Source of the DNA: Heterocephalus glaber
Lineage: Eukaryota > Chordata > Mammalia > Rodentia > Bathyergidae
DNA length: 64,000 bases
Direction of reading: 5' to 3'
Assembly (NCBI RefSeq): GCF_000247695.1
Contig: NW_004624801.1
Coordinates: 1,526,875-1,590,874 of the forward strand
Shown here: in pieces, positions 10,024 through 20,650 of the stretch
Numbering within the stretch: the stretch's first letter is position 1
Layout: every line of letters begins with the position of its first letter
Made by a program: the position numbers and the translations under genes
The notes under the pieces: generated by a model
The model's database searches: none
What the model saw: only the letters and a program-made list of their open reading frames with translations
Told to the model about the DNA's origin: nothing

Positions 10024-10864
10024 AAATCCCCTTTCAAAGGATTCCAAATACATACTTTGTTTCTGGAGACAAACACATCCTATCACGGATACAATGATGT
10101 AGTCACTCCTTAAATCACTAAGCACAAAATTAGCAGGGTCAATTAGTAAACATTTGACCTCAAAGGAGATGGTAGACAAAGAACAAATATGCCAGGTAAG
10201 TAATAATAGGCCCCTGAGAGAGCCACTGAATGCCTTTCACGAAAACTTGCAGATATTCCAAATTTTTTATAATCATGGACTCTGTTTTAACCTGAAAAGA
10301 ACCAAAACTACTTTCAAGTGGAAACAAAATCAACTAAGTGGAACAGAACAAGTCATTTAATTAGAAAAATATCCACTCTCAAAATTCTATATAACAATGA
10401 TAATTGCTTTGGAATACAGAAGGAAAGAAAGTCTCACTGCTTTAACACCAATTTTTTAGTTTTTGTGAATTGTTTTCCAACTTTGCACATATCTGCAGTG
10501 ACAATACTATCTCCCTTAGTTACTTTCTATGTCTCAAAAGATTCTACATCATTATCATTTATAGTGGCAACAAATATTGTACCTCAAAGTAATAATTTTA
10601 ATAATTTTAACTTAATCCTGAGTATGTGTCAGTGTGGGATGGTTGAGAAAGTCTTCTTAAACAGGAAACAGCTTTTACCCACTAAGGCTTACTGTGTGCT
10701 TGAATCACTACATTTAATACAAAGAAATGGATCCTTTTAATAAAATTGTTGGAACAATACACAGTACTTTAATTTCTAAAATGTGGCAATGCCAAAGGAA
10801 GTGGAATTAAATTTCAAAAATCTGAATATCGGCTCAAACCATTTATTATTTAAACTCTACTGAT
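10024..10864. other. Anonymous non-coding sequence
   Basis: AT-rich. A 140-codon open frame at 10318-10740 has a low-complexity, asparagine/serine-rich translation with no recognisable domain, and I treat it as chance. Confidence 0.5.
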
Positions 10865-11440
10865 TTTTAAATAGCCTTTGTTTTTCAGAGCACTTTTGTG
10901 TTCACAGCAAAATTGAAAGTCCAGGGACTTCCTATACTCCGCCTGACCCTTTACAAACAGAGCCTCTCCCATTATAAACATTCCCCACTAAAGTGGTATA
11001 TTTATTGGAAATGGTGAACTTACCCACACACATTATTAACACTCAATTACATGAGAGCTTCCTCTTGATGCTTTGCATTCTACAGGTTTGGACAAATGTA
11101 TAATATGTATATCCACCACTATAATATTATACAGAATAGTCCCATTGCCTTAAAAATCTCCTGTGCTCTTTGACTATTTATCACTCTTTTCCCCCTAGTT
11201 TTTGGCAAAAATCCATCTTTTCTACAGTCTCCATGTTCTTTTGCAGAATGTCATAAGATTGGAATCATATATAGTATATAGTTTGTTATCTTAGCTTCTT
11301 TCATTTAGTAATACGCATGGAGTTTTCTCCATGACTTTCACAGCCTATTAGATCATTTCTTCTTCTTACTAAATATCTATTGTCTGGAGGTACCACAGTT
11401 TATCTGCTCTCATAACTAGCCATATATGGTTGCTGCGAAG
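10865..11440 (-). mobile_element. L1M/L1ME fragment, antisense
   Basis: Follows the antisense L1ME 3' region: cagcaaaattgaaagtcc, 'aacattccccactaaagtgg', cagaatgtcataagattgg, then a 'tttcatttagtaatacgc' block and ggtaccacagtttatctg. Diverged, no open frame. Confidence 0.75.
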
Positions 11441-11519
11441 CTAAGCCAACTGTGCTTCTAAATTTGGGAGCATCCTCCAACTTTCCAATTATGCTTCAAT
11501 TTGGTTGCCTCCAAGTTTT
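11441..11519. other. Short unassigned spacer between L1M fragments
   Basis: Resembles diverged L1 but cannot be aligned by eye. Confidence 0.3.
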
Positions 11520-11985
11520 GGCAAAGTATGTAGCCTTTCATCTTAGTTCCCTTCATTCAACAATATGCATGTTTCTTTCATGTTTTTCAGGGCTGTTCAG
11601 TTCCTTTCTTTTTGGCACTTAACAATGTTCCATTTTCTGGATATACCACATTGAATTTATTCACTCATCTAATGGAGGACATCTTAAATACAAGTTTTGA
11701 AAATTACATACAAAGGTGCTATAAATATGAGAGCAGGTTTTTGTATGTTGTTTTGTATGATATGGAATCTCTAATTCATTTAGCTAACTACCAAGGAATA
11801 TTATTGCTGGATTATATGATAGGAATACGCTTAGTTTTGCAAGAAGCTTCCTATCTTTCCAAGTCTCTTTAACTTTTTGCGTTCTCACAGGCAATGAATG
11901 AGACACTTCCAGTGCCCCACATCTTTGCCAGCAATTGGTACTATCGGGCTTTTGGATTTTTGTTATTCTAAGGGCCACACAAAAT
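11520..11985 (-). mobile_element. L1M/L1ME fragment, antisense, second piece
   Basis: Repeats the order of the antisense L1 ORF2 end: gtagcctttcatcttag, 'ttctggatataccacattg', 'tttattcactcatctaatgg', attattgctggattatatg, 'gccccacatctttgccagc'. It overlaps in consensus with the previous piece (both contain the gtagcc.../tatcttagc... block), so it is either a second insertion or a rearranged copy. Confidence 0.7.
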
Positions 11986-12244
11986 CATTAATTTTTTAAT
12001 TTTAAAAATATGCAAAAGAAGTAGCCTTACTCCAGCAAGTATTTAAAATAATTTTCCCAGATTTGTTTCTTAAGATTTTTGTTTTCACCAAGATGATTAA
12101 CTTATTGTTACTGCAGTAGAGCTCCATTTCCTGTCACCCAGTCAGGACCTACCTAATAGACAATGAAGTTTTTGTTTTGCTTTGGTTTTTGTGGTTTGCC
12201 ATTTTAATTCAACACTTTTATTAGGAGTATAGATGAAAATTATC

Positions 12245-12454
12245 TTTTTTTCATTAAATTTATTGGTACATTTTAGGTATACAAAAAGATGACATTCATC
12301 ATTGGGAATTTGCACCTTTATATGATATATCTTGGTTCTTATTTTTTCCCATTCCCCTGCCCTCCCTTCAACCCCTCTAACTCTCCCTATTTACAAAGAC
12401 TTTTTTTCCATTTTTTCTTTTTCTAATATTTTTTCCTTTCCCTTCTTTCCTTAA
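12245..12454 (-). mobile_element. Rodent L1, 5'-truncated 3' end, antisense
   Basis: Shares its 3' end with the copies at 16.9 and 52.2 kb: tttattggtacattttagg, 'gtatacaaaaagatgacat', a 'catcattgggaatttgcacc' block, then a pyrimidine-rich tract that is the G-rich polypurine stretch of an L1 3' UTR on the sense strand. It is flanked by gaaaattatc at 12235-12244 and 12455-12464, a perfect 10-base duplication. Only the 3' UTR is present. Confidence 0.78.
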
Positions 12455-12769
12455 GAAAATTATCAAATACATGATTGACTTAGCACACTTAATTGTTCCA
12501 GTCTCTTTCTCCCCTTCTGACATTTCTAACATATTTGCTTCTATATACTAATGAAACTACCCTTCAAAAGAACTCCAATAACAAACACTTTCTTTGCCAA
12601 ATTGCAAGCCAATTGTCTGGCTGGCCCCTTCTTAATGGCCTTTGTCAGGTTTTATTTGACACTCCTTCCTGTAACTTCATTCATTGCATTGAATATACCT
12701 CCCTAGTTTGTTTCCCTGTATCACTGCTCTACCTCCTATGAAAGTCTACACACTGGAGTCAAAAGGATT

Positions 12770-13330
12770 CCGCCATAGAATTTCTCCTTTTCACTTTCTT
12801 CCTAAGTAATCTCATCCAATCCCATGGATTTAAAAGTCTTCTATCTGCTGATGAATTTGAAATTTATAGTTCTAGTCCTGAACCTTTCCTGAACTCCAGA
12901 CTCATAAATCCAACTGTAAAACTTAGAATGTGTAGAACAAAACAATTGTTTCATAAATCTTCCTTTTCACACAGGCTTCGTGCATACCCCAGATGCAGAA
13001 TCCTACAGTCTATTGCTTCACAGAAAAACAGCAGCCCTTTCTATCAGCTGTCTTAGGCCAAAACTTCAAAGTCAATCTTCACTCCCTTTCCCCCTCCCTA
13101 CTCTCAATAGCCAAGTCAATAGTAAGTTCTTGCAGCTCTGTCTTCAAAATGTCCTCAATCCTGCTACTCATCACCATCTTCCTTCCCAGCAGTGATCATG
13201 TTTCACAGGAGCTGCTACTGTTGCCCACCTGGCCTGGATCCTTCCTCTGTTGTTTCACTGCAATACATTCTTCACACATTGGAGATAGAATCTCCCCGCC
13301 TCGCCTCTGTGTTCCTGACTCATCAATAGT
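12770..13330 (+). mobile_element. L2 (CR1-like LINE) fragment, left part
   Basis: Follows the L2 3' ORF order: cttaggccaaaacttcaaag, gtcaatcttcactccctttc, 'cagctctgtcttcaaaatgtcc', gcccacctggcctggatcc, 'ttgtttcactgcaata'. The 3' half of what appears to be the same element resumes near 14040, so it is split by about 700 bases of other DNA. The translation is not open throughout. Confidence 0.72.
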
Positions 13331-14039
13331 AGGTACCAAAATGAGTGTCAGGTGAGTTCCCTCCAGCAGTGTATCAAAACCAATTACTGACAACCAAGTC
13401 AAAGGATCTTGAATTTTTCTTGTTCATTTTGACTAAGATCCCAAGAGAAAGAGGATTTGAGAAGACATTCTGGGTAAATAGATATTTTTGGACCCTGCCC
13501 AAGAGAATTTGCAGGAGGACAAGAAATGTTAGCAGAAAGATCATGGGTATATATAGTTCTAGAAGCCCAATAGTCTAGCAAGGATGCCCAAAGGGCACCA
13601 GCAATAGAAATACAAATGCCCAGATCAAAGAAAATACAGGAAACACAATAGTAGCTCATGAAATTTCTGTATAACCATGTTTAAGTGCCAGACTGCAAAG
13701 TGATGTAGCCAATTCTCATCACCTGCAATGAAAGTATGAAGGGGCCATGGTGGGTCATAGGAAAAAGTCAGTTTGAGCTCTTTCCAGGGCAGCCAGGATT
13801 CCCATAGGGTGGCTGGAAGGGAGAAGAAAAATGAGCACATTCAGGAGTAAGATTATTACACAAAGTGGAATATCCCCCTGAACTGAACTTTTATTTGTGA
13901 TTCAAAGGGACTATAAAACTATCTATTAGTGAGCGGAGAAGTTGTAGGTCTGCCAGAGTTTTGAGTCAGAAGCAAGGAGTGATTACTTCCATTGAAGATA
14001 TTTGTAAAGCAGTGTGAAAAGGAAATATAGAGGAGTTTG
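13331..14039. other. Unidentified ~700-base block within L2
   Basis: Separates two L2 pieces that are consecutive in the consensus. It has no terminal repeats or coding sequence that I can recognise. It contains a tatata motif near 13548 and several short open frames on both strands. It may be an unrecognised LTR or transposon, or L2 decayed beyond recognition. Confidence 0.45.
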
Positions 14040-14558
14040 ATTTTCCTTTCAGTCATACTTGTTCAAAAGTCTAGTTTGTGATCTATCAAAAATACAAATC
14101 AAGTTACGTCTCTCCTTTGTAATTGTCCCCAGTGTCTTCCATTGTACTGTACTCTAGAACTAAATCTAAGTGGCCCTCACACTTTCAGGGTCCTATAGCA
14201 CTGAGCCATGCTGGCTCTCTCAATCAGTTCACCCCGTCGTGGTCCCCAGGTTGCCAACTACTCCACACATGTTGGCTGGCTTTCTTTCGCTACCTTGAGC
14301 ATGTCAAGTTTATTTTTCCTCAGAGGATTTCACTTCCTGTTCTTTGACTCTGGAAACTTGTTCCTTTAGATTGTGGCACAGATGACTCCTACTTTCTTTT
14401 TGGACTACTAAAGTACCACTTTTTCAGGGATTCCTCCTAGGTTGTATTATATAACCATCACTCTACCAGCATTCTACCATTGGCACTGTGACTTTTTGTG
14501 GTATTTCCATGACATTTATTATTACATATTCATTATTGATCAGTTCCTTGTATATCTT
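14040..14558 (+). mobile_element. L2 fragment, middle part
   Basis: Matches the L2 3' region: a 'gtgatctatcaaaaatac' block (consensus 'tctgatcatgtcactcc' region), 'ctaaatctaagtggccctca', then 'cctcagaggatttcac' and the 'gacatttattattacatatt' region before the 3' tail. It is interrupted at 14559 by an ID SINE. Confidence 0.72.
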
Positions 14559-14640
14559 TTTCTTTTTTTTTGTTACCAGGGATCGAACTCAGGACTTGTG
14601 AGGCAGGGGGCAGAACCATTGAGCTAAATCCATGGCTGGA
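14559..14640 (-). mobile_element. ID-type SINE, antisense, inside L2
   Basis: The minus strand reads ccatggatttagctcaatgg (A box), then a cctgagttcgatccctgg B box and an A-rich tail (the T run at 14559-14572). Short similar sequences (atctttt, atctcttt) lie at the edges. It splits the L2, so it is younger. Confidence 0.8.
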
Positions 14641-14747
14641 TCTCTTTGACATACTACATAGCCATAGATCTTGCCTTACTCTTCACTGGGTTCCCAGCAC
14701 CTAAAAGAATGCCTGAGATGCAGTAGATTCTCAATAACTCCTTTTGA
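14641..14747 (+). mobile_element. L2 3' end
   Basis: 'gggttcccagcacctaaaag', aatgcctgagatgcag and tagattctcaataactcc match the L2 terminal block ('ccccagcacctagcacagtgcctggcacatagtaggtgctcaataaat'). A 14-base A run follows. Confidence 0.78.
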
Positions 14748-14807
14748 AAAAAAAAAAAAAGTAAAGATCAAGAACTGAATAATTAGACTAAGTTCATAAA
14801 TACAAAC

Positions 14808-15191
14808 TGTCCTAATCATTTTCTTGTCACTGGGACAAAATACCCAACACATTCAACTGAAAGAAGGAGAGGTTTATTTTGGCTCATGGTTTTTAGAAGT
14901 TTCAATCAATAGTCGGTGGGTCCCAAGGCAATGAGTGCATGACATGGTGGGAGAGCTTGGGAGAGCAAAGCTGCCAGGAAGCAAAGAGAAGGCGGAAGTG
15001 AGCCTGAGAGGGAGTTAAACTCTTCCGGGCCACGCCCACAATGCTGCCTGTAACTTGGCCCCACTTCCTGACAGCAGCTCAGCTATGATCTGCTGAGGAG
15101 TACAGCACTCCCATGATGCAGTCGCCTTCCAAAGGCTCCGCTTGTGAACACATGGGGGAACTTGGGGGACACCCTAGATTTAAACCAAACA
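14808..15191 (-). mobile_element. MaLR LTR, antisense
   Basis: The minus strand begins TGTTTGGTTTAAATCTAGGG and ends at the complement of tgtcctaatcatt, with 'gagccaaaataaacctctcc' near its 3' end, the MaLR polyadenylation region. Target copies caaac (14803-14807) and caaat (15192-15196) differ by one base. The family resembles the copy at 32.9 kb. Confidence 0.8.
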
Positions 15192-15227
15192 CAAATTATA
15201 GTAAAATATGTTTTTATTCCCATCCTT

Positions 15228-15604
15228 TGTTATAAACTAAATCGTGTTTCTTCCAAAGGAGGTTGGAATTGAAGCCCAAAGTCAGAATGTGATTGTATTT
15301 GAAGTCCTTTAAGAGATGATTAAGTTAAATGATGGTATTAAGAGATGCCATAATCCACCATTAGCTCTTATCGGTATCCTTAAGAAGAGAAGATTAGGAC
15401 ACACACCCAGCACCATACATATGTGTGCACTGAGCAGTGGCAACATGAAGAGGCAGCCAGAAGATGGGGAAAGATGCTTCCCTTATGGATCTTCAAGGAA
15501 ACCGCCCCTACCAGAACCTTCACTTTGGATATCCAGCCTGCAGAACTGTGAGAAAATTAATTGACCATACCGTCTGTGGTTGCAGCTGTCCTAACAGACA
15601 AACA
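15228..15604 (+). mobile_element. MLT1/MSTD-type MaLR LTR, sense
   Basis: Clear MLT1-type order: ggaattgaagcccaaagtc, agtcagaatgtgattgta, 'gtatccttaagaagagaag', 'ccttcactttggatatcc', agcctgcagaactgtgag, then 'cagctgtcctaacagaca'. It lies 36 bases from the preceding LTR, in the opposite orientation. Confidence 0.82.
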
Positions 15605-15784
15605 TACCTACCTCCCCCCATCTCGCGGTTACATTTCCACAGTTCTATGAAGGAGAAATCATAAGGAATTAAGAATCAATGACTTCGCCATCAAAGTCAT
15701 GAAGATAGGGATAAGACGCAAATAGGTCACTTATAGGTTGAAAAACTAAGCTACAAATGACAAAGAATTGACATTTGGGGAAAA
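15605..15784. other. Anonymous spacer
   Basis: No assigned feature. Confidence 0.4.
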
Positions 15785-16330
15785 AATTATTGTGATAAAA
15801 TATATATAACAAAACCTACCATTTTGATCACTATTAAGTGTAGAGTTCTGTAATATTAAATACATTCATAATGTGCAACCATCGCCAGCATCTCTTTAAA
15901 ATATTTCATCATCTCATAAAGAAACTCTGCATCCATTAAACCAACTTTTCACATCTTCCTTTCAGCCTTTAAATCATTCTATTTTATGTCTCCATGAACT
16001 TGAGCACTCATTATCTCATATCAGTGGTCTCATACAATAGTTATCCTTTTGTGTCTGGCTTATTTAACTTAGTATCATGTCCTCAGGGTTCCTTTATGTG
16101 TAGCGTGTGTCAGAATTTCATTCTTTGTTAAATTTGAATAATATTCCATCCTATGTGTATGCTTCATTTTGTTTGCCAATGGACATGTTGGTGGTTTCCA
16201 CCTTTCTATTATTATGAATAATGGTATTATCAACATTGATATTAAAAATATCAGTTGACCCTTTTGAGGACACATAAAGGAGGAGATTTGTGGATCATTA
16301 CGTATTTTCTGTGGAATAACTATGTTGTAT
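15785..16330 (-). mobile_element. L1ME fragment, antisense
   Basis: The best-preserved old L1 in the window: attgtgataaaatatata, 'aacctaccattttgatcact', 'cataatgtgcaaccatcgcc', 'actctgcatccattaaacc', 'tgtctggcttatttaactta', 'aatttgaataatattccatc', 'gccaatggacatgttgg'. All follow the antisense L1ME 3' UTR and ORF2 end in order. It is non-functional. Confidence 0.85.
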
Positions 16331-16654
16331 TTCACAACAAGTTGATTTTTTTCTATCAATAACAATTGTCAATATGTATGGTCCACTTAGTGCCAGGTCC
16401 TTTACATTTCTCTTATGAGACAGGTGCTTAATTTTCAGATGAATTCCAGGAGTGTTATAAGTGTATGACAATTGATATATACAGCATCCTATAATCTCTG
16501 ACACACAGTGCATCCCTTGGAATCATGAAAAGTTAAATCCAAGGTCAGAGAATACGTGTAGCCATTTCTACTTTGTAATAAAGAAGGTGATGAATTTTTG
16601 TTCTTTGCAATAAAGATTAATATAGGCCTAAGTCTGTTAACAACTAAGCCATTT

Positions 16655-16891
16655 TCTTTTTAATTTAACAATGATAGTTGCATATATTTGTGGGGTACAA
16701 TATGTCATTTTGATACATTTATACATAGATTGGTTATCCAACACCTCATTTTGGGGAGTAAGAATGTTTAAAGTCTACTCTTTTAGTAATTTTGAGATCT
16801 GTAAAACATTATTATTCTTAGCTATGGTCACTGTACTGTGAAATATTGATGGAACTTATTCTTTCTACCCAACTGAAACTTTGTACTTTTT
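16655..16891 (-). mobile_element. L1MA fragment, antisense, left part
   Basis: 'catatatttgtggggtacaa', 'catttatacatagattgg', 'tatccaacacctcatttt' and ctacccaactgaaactttgt match the antisense 3' UTR of L1MA elements. It is split by a younger rodent L1; a short continuation is seen from 17359. Confidence 0.75.
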
Positions 16892-17350
16892 AAAACTTTT
16901 TTTTATTCATGAAGTTTATTGGTAGATTTCAGGTATACAATATGATGATATTCATCATGGGAATTTGTACCTTTACATGATGTATCTTGGTTCTTATTTT
17001 TTTCCCCATTTCCCTGCCTTCCCTTCCACCCCTCCACCCCTCCCTATTTACAAAGACTTTGTTTCCATTTTTTTCCTTTTCTCATATTAATTCCATTCCC
17101 TTCTTTCTTTTCCCCTACCTCTTCCCCTTCCCCTTCCCCTTTGCCCCTTTTCTTCCTATTTCACATTATCTATTAGACATTTTGATCCTTATTTACACTT
17201 TCAGTTTCTCACACTAGAGAAACTCTTCAGTGTATCCCATTTATTTCACTTAAGAGTATGGCCTTAGTGTGCATCCATTTAGCTATAAATGTCTCTAGTT
17301 TCTTATTCTTTATGTCTGAGTAATACTCCATTTTATAAAAAAAAACACAT
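16892..17350 (-). mobile_element. Rodent L1, 5'-truncated, antisense, nested in L1MA
   Basis: From the 3' end: a poly-T start, tttattggtagatttcagg, 'tatgatgatattcatcatgg', the C-rich complement of the polypurine tract (16990-17150), then the end of ORF2 (17230-17335; the complement includes atggagtattactcagac and 'gtgaaataaatgggata'). TACTTTTT occurs at both edges (16884-16891, 17351-17358) as a candidate target duplication. It retains more of the element than the other two copies. Confidence 0.78.
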
Positions 17351-17358
17351 TACTTTTT

Positions 17359-17411
17359 GATCTATATCTCTCCTATCCCCATCTTCCTCTTATGCCTATT
17401 CTTGAAGACCA
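17359..17411 (-). mobile_element. L1MA fragment, right part
   Basis: Short resumption of the L1MA sequence after the nested L1 ('gatctatatctctcctatcc', compare the consensus 'gaccaacatctctccat'). Confidence 0.5.
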
Positions 17412-19500
17412 CTTTGTGAACTTCCACCTGAATTGGGTGGTGAGTGTATGAAAAGAGCAGGCGAGCAACTGTTTCTTAGGAGAAATTCTGAGGAGCTAAC
17501 ATGTGGGCATATCTCGTGGGTAGGGGGAGAAAGGGAAGAAGAAACCTTAACAGCTTTACCAGATAGTGTTAGATGATATTATTCCATTATTCCCCCAAAG
17601 GCATCCAAGGACAAATAGAGGTATCCTACTAACCTGAACAAAGCACTCTTCCAATTTCCAAACAAGGATTATTCCATCAAATTATATTGAGACTCAGACA
17701 ATATGCCAGTAATGAGCAGACCAAAGAGGAAATCCTAGTTTATATGACTCACTGTTTTGAGCAAATATTAACATTGGCTACTCAACACTTCTCTTTGTAT
17801 CACTTTTCCAGATGACCAAAAAGTTATATAATACTTCAAAGTAGCCAGTAAAGGCAGAATAAACTACCTGAAGTGTTTGGATGGCTAGTTTCATTACCAA
17901 CAGCTTCAGCCAACTTTGTATTTCTCAGAAACATAGAAAAAGAAAACAATATTTCCCAAGCATTGGAACAGTAAGCCTTCTCTGAAAAGTGCCAAGCTCA
18001 GGAAGGATTTAGACAGCATGTCTCTTCATGTCAATGAGCTCAAAAGGAGCTCAGGCTGAACATGGTCAGAGTCTCACAGAAAACAAATTTTGCAAATGTC
18101 AGGAAAATTCCTCTTCTCACCATCCAAAATATGTTAGTAGGTCTTCAGCAATGTCAAATATAAATGATGTAAATTTCTTCAATGAGATGGTTAAATTCAC
18201 TGTCTGAGAATTATAAAATAACCATGACAGTATTATTCAGCATACTAATACCCAGGTGTGAAATAATGATCTGACTGGCCTTTTAAAAAAGGTCAGGATA
18301 TAAATTAGATGAGTATTTAGTAAATGCTTCTCAGACCTATATAGGATCTTCAGTTTCCATGAGAGCCAAATTTATGTTTTATTTCCAGGCTCTCAATATA
18401 AATCATACATGATAAAAGCTACTCTTTTTTTTCCAGTCTAGGTGTGTGTGTGCCTGTGTAGTAGTGTCAGGCATAGTTCCAGTCAGAGTCACTCAATACA
18501 GATATTTGAAGGACACACTTTGTCAGATGAAGTTAAAAGCTAGGAGAGCAGAAAAGAAGGCAGAGAAAAAAAATGAAAGATTAGCTAGGTCATGTTTTGA
18601 TTTTGCTTAGTTAATTACGGATTCCCCTCTCCTAATTTTGTTTCCTAGACTATTGATTCAGTTTTGATTTTAAACTCTCTCTTGGATACCACTTGCTTTA
18701 GAAACAGGCGAAAAAGAAAAAAAAAAAGTCATTGATTTTTCTCATGGTCAGTCCCTTCCTGAGCTAATCAGTTACTACCTCCTTCTACTTATCTTATCAG
18801 GACTTTCTAATTTCCTCCATTAAGAGATGTCTGCCTGGGTAGTTGCTGAAATCTCTCAGTCTGGGTCCACAAGGAGATTAAACTGAGTCACTGTGTTCCC
18901 TTGATGTTCTCTGCTCCCCCCTGGTAGAAGGCAGTGTCTCTGTTTACCAGGCAAGATAAGGGGGTGCAGACAGGGCAAGAATAGAGCCTCAGAAGATGCA
19001 AAGGAATTAGCCATTTCTGTTGTGTATACAGTAGGTGACAAGAAAATTCCACATGGCAAAACTATAAAGAGTCTTTCAATTCTAGTTCCCCATACTCAGC
19101 TTTGAAAAGCAGAACTCTGATGGGTGTCTGAGGGTGTAACCAGATCCCAGCCCTTTTAAAAAGTAGTGATTAGGTGAAGTGTTTCTGACAGCTAAATAAA
19201 TATTTTCTAAATAAAAATATACTGTCTGTTTAAAATGGAATATCAGAACCATTTTTAGAAAGGAGGATTGCTACTCTGGGATTCCCTAGCCACCAGGTTC
19301 TGTCCTCAATAGAAACTGCTGTTTCACTGACTGCTGCCAGCTGGAAGCTTCACTGGGCCCAGCTTAATGGCATTTTGGTTAAACCATAGAAGGCCTGAAG
19401 TTTCAGAGAGCAGCGCAGATTTGAACATGTAATACAGACTTGAGAAGGGTAGACTTTTAGCAGCTTTGTGAAAATGCTTGTGTAATGCTAGATTTAGAGT
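17412..19500. other. Anonymous non-coding sequence
   Basis: About 2 kb without a gene or repeat that I can assign. AT-rich, with only short open frames. Confidence 0.5.
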
Positions 19501-19507
19501 GTAAGAA

Positions 19508-19543
19508 ATATGTATATATATATGAAATATGTATATATGTATG
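19508..19543. repeat. (TA)n microsatellite
   Basis: Alternating TA with interruptions, one of a cluster of simple repeats around the assembly gap. Confidence 0.85.
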
Positions 19544-19687
19544 TTCAGATTGCCTATCCTCTCTTTTAAAAAAATTAGTACATGTTGGCAGTACATGTAG
19601 TTTACAATCATAATCCTAAAGTGTATTCCTGGAAGAATAAATCGCTATTAATTGAAAAATTTCTCAATCCTAAACTCCATTCCACAT

Positions 19688-19726
19688 AAATATATATGAA
19701 ATATGTATATATATATATATATATAT
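19688..19726. repeat. (TA)n microsatellite
   Basis: TA dinucleotide array just before the assembly gap. It shares tatatatgaaatatgtatat with the array at 19508, so the two may be a local duplication. Confidence 0.9.
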
Positions 19727-19767
19727 CAGTTTCACATGCTGTCTTAATTATTATGTATATTTGTAGC

Positions 19768-19867
19768 NNNNNNNNNNNNNNNNNNNNNNNNNNNNNNNNN
19801 NNNNNNNNNNNNNNNNNNNNNNNNNNNNNNNNNNNNNNNNNNNNNNNNNNNNNNNNNNNNNNNNNNN
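19768..19867. other. Assembly gap (100 N)
   Basis: Exactly 100 unknown bases, the usual placeholder for a gap of unknown size. It lies between a TA array and an AG array, so the missing DNA is probably low-complexity and may be much longer or shorter than shown. Confidence 0.99.
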
Positions 19868-19908
<41 letters not shown>

Positions 19909-19919
19909 GAGAAAGAATG
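19868..19919. repeat. (AG)n microsatellite
   Basis: AG array with a single C interruption. It starts at the gap edge, so its true length is unknown. Confidence 0.95.
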
Positions 19920-19980
19920 AGAGTCCCAAAAAGAAAACTTTACCATTCAATAACTAATCCCAATAATGGTGGGTGATATG

Positions 19981-19982
19981 GA

Positions 19983-20054
<72 letters not shown>

Positions 20055-20055
20055 A
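19981..20055. repeat. (GAAA)n microsatellite
   Basis: About 19 uninterrupted GAAA units followed by imperfect copies to 20075. The frames read through it are artefacts of the repeat. Confidence 0.97.
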
Positions 20056-20199
20056 AAGAAGGAATAGAAAGAAAACTATATGTGGCAGCATGAAATGTTC
20101 TCTCACAAGGTTGAAAAGCAAAAGTACAAAAAGACTACTGGGAGCAAGGTACAATCAAAGACAACTTCAAAATTTTTCAAACCCTTCAAAGATCATTGT

Positions 20200-20650
20200 C
20201 TGGGTGTTACTGGGTTTTGGGGTGCTGTAGTCTCCTTCTGGAGGTGGTTTGTAGATTCTTTCTGTCCTGAGCAAAGAATTGGTCAAGACAAGCACAAACA
20301 ATAGCAAAGATGTATTAAATGTAGGAAAAGAAACAGGCTCTGCAGAGTTATTTTGGGCCAAGTAAGCAGGAGAATAAGTACACCTTACAGCATGAGGTCA
20401 AAATGCAAGAAAAAACACAGTGGCAAAAACTCAACGTGGACAGTCCTTTTTGTACCACCCACTCCTCAGACTGACATCAGGTCCAGGTCGTCCTACGGAA
20501 AACCTGATTGAGTTCTTGCAAGAAGTCCGTGTGCAGGGCTTTGGGAACTGTTCTGCTCATGTCTCCTGAGGATTTTGTAATTAACAGATCACACCTACTT
20601 CCTCAGACAGCTTTACCAAACCCTAATCTCCTAACTCATTGGAGTTTAAA
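20200..20650 (-). mobile_element. Candidate old retroviral LTR, antisense
   Basis: The block gagcaaagaattggtcaag, then 'caatagcaaagatgtatt' resembles the antisense R/U5 part of some class I/II rodent ERV LTRs. Edges, target duplications and family could not be fixed. Confidence 0.35.

Noticed and set aside
10318..10740. 140-codon plus-strand open frame
   Set aside because: AT-rich, low-complexity translation with no known domain, no convincing start context or splice structure. Expected by chance in 64 kb of AT-rich DNA.
19696..19946. Frames crossing the assembly gap
   Set aside because: They contain unknown residues from the 100 N and simple-repeat translation on both sides.
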